A stretch of DNA of 64,000 nucleotides from Daldinia sp. FL1419 (taxonomy: Eukaryota > Ascomycota > Sordariomycetes > Xylariales > Hypoxylaceae). Positions 60,345 through 64,000 of the stretch are shown one piece after another. The notes beneath the pieces were generated by a model. The model searched no databases, was not told where the DNA came from, and saw only the letters and a list, made by a program, of their open reading frames with translations. The stretch is from NCBI GenBank assembly GCA_025201765.1, contig MU623355.1, forward strand, positions 62,001-126,000, written 5' to 3'. Both the position numbers and the translations under genes were made by a program. Position 1 is the stretch's first letter, and each line of letters starts with the position of its first letter.

Positions 60345-63300
60345 ACAGTACGGATCCTGTACCAGATGAACGATACATATGGAGTCTCATCATGCTGTGT
60401 ACCTATGCACCAGGTTAGGTATGCATCGGCATATATACTGTATATACTGTATAAGCCGACCTAATGCTACGGACGCAGCCATGTCCACAGCCATGTCCAC
60501 ATAAATGCAACTCATACTGACTAATAAAATTCTACCGCTGGTTCCATTGTTCCAAGGATTGCAGCTTGTGAAACTGCAGGGCAGGGGATCTACTCCTTAT
60601 CCACGTCTGCGGAATAGGTGAATATACCCGCTCTCCCGCCTCAGTCCCGCCTTCTTTGGGACTTGGCTATGGACAAAAACCTTGTGAACGCATCCTCGAA
60701 CCCTTGGATCTTTGGGTCGCTACCAAAATGACCTTAAAGGTTCAATGGGATTTTAATATGCACTCGTCCGAGTCCCTTACATGAAGGGCCTCGGTTAAGG
60801 TAGAGTATCATCGCTTCTACTAGCTTACTACTCTACTCGTCTCCCACCCGCCTAAACAAGTAATCGAATGGAGCATCCTATACTCTCTCAGATTTGTAGC
60901 TTATGAGATGGTGTGATATACGATAGAATGAAATTTTCGAGACCCGAACTGGTGATCCCCACCTATTTCAATTATCAACAACATTATTTATTACCAAACT
61001 CAGTGAACGCTTTGACTTCGCTATTTCAAGCATTACACGTCATATTCCTCTCGCAATGTTATGATAATGAGGTAGAGGCACCTACATAGTTATATGTAAT
61101 AAGAGATATTCGCAAGATAGAGTTATATTAAAGCATGGTGTCGATATATAAATAGTTACCTTGATAACTTAAACAAACCACTATCCCATGTCCCCCCTTT
61201 TCTCAGAGTACGTAAACATTAGTTCAGTTATAGACAGGGAAATCAATCTATATATCCAGATAGAGAATTCTAGAGCTAATCTCAAGATCTCATAACATTC
61301 GAGATTGACGGGGCACTAAGGGACCGAACTTTGCTCAAGGTTTAAGAATCTAATCCCAGCCAGCAAATTTTCGTATTTAGTACATAGTAATCCAGACCGT
61401 TGCCATTATACCAGGAGCGATCATTCCTCGAATTGGATATCAACAAAGCTCGGAATCCAATCTCGACAACGATCGAAACCTCCAGGCGAGTCTTTTGTCT
61501 GCGGGTAACTCGCCACAATTACCAAAATAAGTAGCGTAGACGCCGCCCAATGATCAGAATAAGGACTCTTCTCCAATATGCAAGCTCATTTTAAAACACA
61601 TTGCCTTCAGCCTCTAACTTCAAAGTCACGCAATTGTCTCGTTGAAGCTTGAAAGTGACCCTGAGATCTGCGTACACGGTAGCAAGCTGGGGCGATAGAG
61701 GAAAAAGACTAGGATATTTCCTAACCTTAGGCGTTGATAAACTATCGTCCGTATCGGCATTTTCAAGCTTAACTTCAGGCGGTCCGAGTCTCAACATTCC
61801 TTCCCGTCGCTATGCCGCAAGGCGACAGGTTATTTTATTGGTCCATCGTCAGCTGCGCCTCTATTATCAGACGGCCTCCCACTTTCGGCTAGGACATGGA
61901 AGTCCGTCTGTCATGCATGTATCATCGCCCCGGAAGCGACCGACGATGGTAAAGTTGACAACTCTTCTCCGCCGAGACATTACTCTCCTCCACCGATTGT
62001 GCTTCTACATATGCACTCCATTCCCCAAAAGCAGGGTCCCGAAACTTGAAAATATGTCGCCCCTATCGATGGTACCTGGATCCCCGCGATGCGTTCTCGG
62101 CTCTTCTATGACGATAGTATCGCGCAAATACCCACAATCTAGATCCTGCCAGGACCCCTGTGTAACTAGACGATCTACATACATATACGAGGTAAAGAGA
62201 CTTGATCACGTGAAATTGGTAGGATGCAGAGAACGATTAAAGAATTTTTTCCGAGGAAAATACTCCTATGTATTCGGCTCATGTTACACTGAATTCGGCG
62301 ACGCCATCTTGGTCTTACCTATTGTGGCAACGGTTTACTCGACGGCATGAAAGAAGAATCCAAGCAAAACATTCTAGAGACAGTAACACCTTGATTAATC
62401 CTTGCTTCGCCGACTTCAGATCTAAGTGGCCAAAGCATTTAAACTCTTCCAAAACACTGAGCCAACAATGATATATCTCTTGCAGGAGAATTCGGAATCT
62501 CGCCGAGGGGTCCACTTCGATACCAATCTGGTTGAGCAACTCGTCAAGGTTTCGATTTTTGGAATTTGGCGGTCCCTGTATTAGGAACGAAGAAAACGGC
62601 AAACAGTGAGCGATACAACCGGCACTGTGGTAAGCATGGTTCAATACGCGATGCATGGTGCCTTAAATTTACAGAGTTGAGTCTATTAGAAGAATGGTGC
62701 CAAATCGGCAGATGCCAGTGCATTGCGACGCAATAATATTCAAGATTACGAAATACAAATGATCAGAATACTACCAAGACTCCAATTCGGTTATTCCCGC
62801 AGAGACTAGGGAGGGAACTCAACCGACAGGTGAATAGGTAAGTATGAGCACACGAACACGCGACTCGCAACTAACAGAGAACAATATTATCATAACCGTC
62901 CAAGATATACAGTCATACAAGTTTAACTCTGCAATGGTTCGGATACACCACTTATCCAAAAAGTACCTAGTCAGAGTCAGGAGTGACATATTTCCAAGCC
63001 GGGGGAATGTACACTAGACAAAGAATAGTAGAACGACGAGGGACCAATATCGAAGCTCACGTGCAGAACCATATCCGATGTAACCTCTTTATCGTATTAC
63101 CGGCACGCGTCTTCCATATCTTTGATCTTCAATGTCGAGTCCTTATTAATACTCTATAGCTTCCCATTTTATCATAATCAACACCTCGTTATAGTCGAGG
63201 AATAATGAGTTTAATACATGATGCTAATGCAGTTCGACGTAGAGAAAGTAGACCAACAAAGAGCCAAAGGAGAGACAAGACGCGGAACTATTACAACTGT

Positions 63301-64000
63301 TGCACCTCGTGCGTTGAAGATCTCCTGCTTATCGTCGTATCGAGTAGCCGATAATTACTTCCGATTGGCGAGGCATCGTTCTTAGATAATACACAAGACT
63401 CTATTGCATTCTCACTGCTACGGCGGTAGCAGTCCGTCGTTGTCACGGGTAATCTACGAGGGGCCAACCACTTGGGAAGATGACTGAAGGATGAGGTAGG
63501 ATTTACAAACGTTGTCACACGAAATGGGATGACTATAGTTGATGCATGTTGCTGCATGTTGCTGCAACCTCGAATGCGCAGATACGCTTTCACTGGCAGA
63601 TACCAAGCAGTCTAGAACCAGTTGGTAACCAGGGAACTCGGACATTGAAGATCTCTGGGATTCCGTTTTGCCATCATACATACCTAGGTATGTATAGACC
63701 ATTTGTAAACCGTTTATACAGATTCGGAGAAAACGGAGTCTTGAAGGGGAGAGAATCCAAATCCAGCCTACATCGCACGTCGATAGCACCACAATAAGTT
63801 CAGGCGCGCGGCACTTTTGTGCGTACTTCTTAATATTCAGTACTTTGTTTTCAGATGCCTGCAGAACCCCTCTATGGATTGATGGGTCTTTAGTCGTTAA
63901 GGGGACTACAATTTTGATAATATCGAAGGCGTCGAGCAGCTTCAACAACATGCTCAACTAATAAATAGAATCATTATATTTGATTCAAGCCAAGACTACC
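60345..64000. other. Right-hand region without a supported gene
   Basis: Frames at 61649-62350 (+, 233 codons), 62315-62656 (-) and 63454-63957 (-) were inspected and match no family known to me; the first overlaps other open frames on the opposite strand. A 20 nt perfect palindrome centred on TACCTAGGTA lies at 63676-63695. A degraded gene in 61.6-62.7 kb is possible. Confidence 0.5.

Noticed and set aside
61591..62656. Plus-strand frame of 233 codons and minus-strand frames that read somewhat protein-like
   Set aside because: The frames overlap on opposite strands, have no motif I recognise, no clear splice model joins them, and the codon pattern does not favour either strand.
63454..63957. 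Minus-strand frame of 167 codons at the right edge
   Set aside because: A stop lies just upstream on that strand, so it is not the end of a gene from outside the window, and the sequence resembles no family.

Overview
This window is nuclear DNA of a filamentous ascomycete (Pezizomycotina, most likely a Sordariomycete). The evidence is fungal-specific gene families (DSK2, Yth1, DUF1776, FSH1-type hydrolase, highly reducing polyketide synthase), introns of about 44 to 131 nt with GTRNGT donors and CTAAC-like branch sites, monocistronic genes on both strands, and a 12 kb block of extreme A+T content that carries the marks of repeat-induced point mutation (RIP). No rRNA, tRNA or CRISPR was seen. 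Exon joins were worked out by hand from reading frame, splice sites and family resemblance.

Layout. 1-4.4 kb holds no gene I can support. 4.4-28.8 kb is a gene-rich stretch: ubiquilin DSK2 (-), a kinase-like protein lacking the catalytic Asp (+), an NADPH:quinone reductase-like enzyme (+), a metallo-beta-lactamase-fold protein (-), an amidase (+), a class I methyltransferase (+), a secreted GH31 alpha-glucosidase (-), the mRNA 3'-end factor Yth1 (+), a DUF1776 protein (-), an F-box-like hypothetical (-) and an MFS drug/metabolite transporter (-). A 252 bp MITE-like element lies at 6433-6684.

29.99-42.31 kb is heterochromatin-like, mutated repeat DNA. I resolve it as a Ty1/copia-type retrotransposon on the - strand (LTRs 30662-30820 and 42157-42313) interrupted by a second copia element on the + strand (LTRs 34175-34389 and 40174-40389) flanked by a perfect 5 bp duplication ATTTT. 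The inner LTRs are mutated with opposite strand polarity. A probable inverted-repeat element lies just to the left (29994-30529).

42.66-50.84 kb is an intact 10-exon highly reducing polyketide synthase (KS-AT-DH-MT-ER-KR-ACP, 2554 aa), starting 345 bp beyond the right end of the repeat block. After a 5.5 kb gene-poor stretch come a seven-helix rhodopsin-like membrane protein (-) and a LovG/FSH1-type serine hydrolase (+). The MFS transporter, the PKS and the hydrolase could together form a small polyketide locus (export, synthesis, product release) whose transporter side was separated by nested retrotransposons; this is inference. 60.3-64 kb has no convincing gene.
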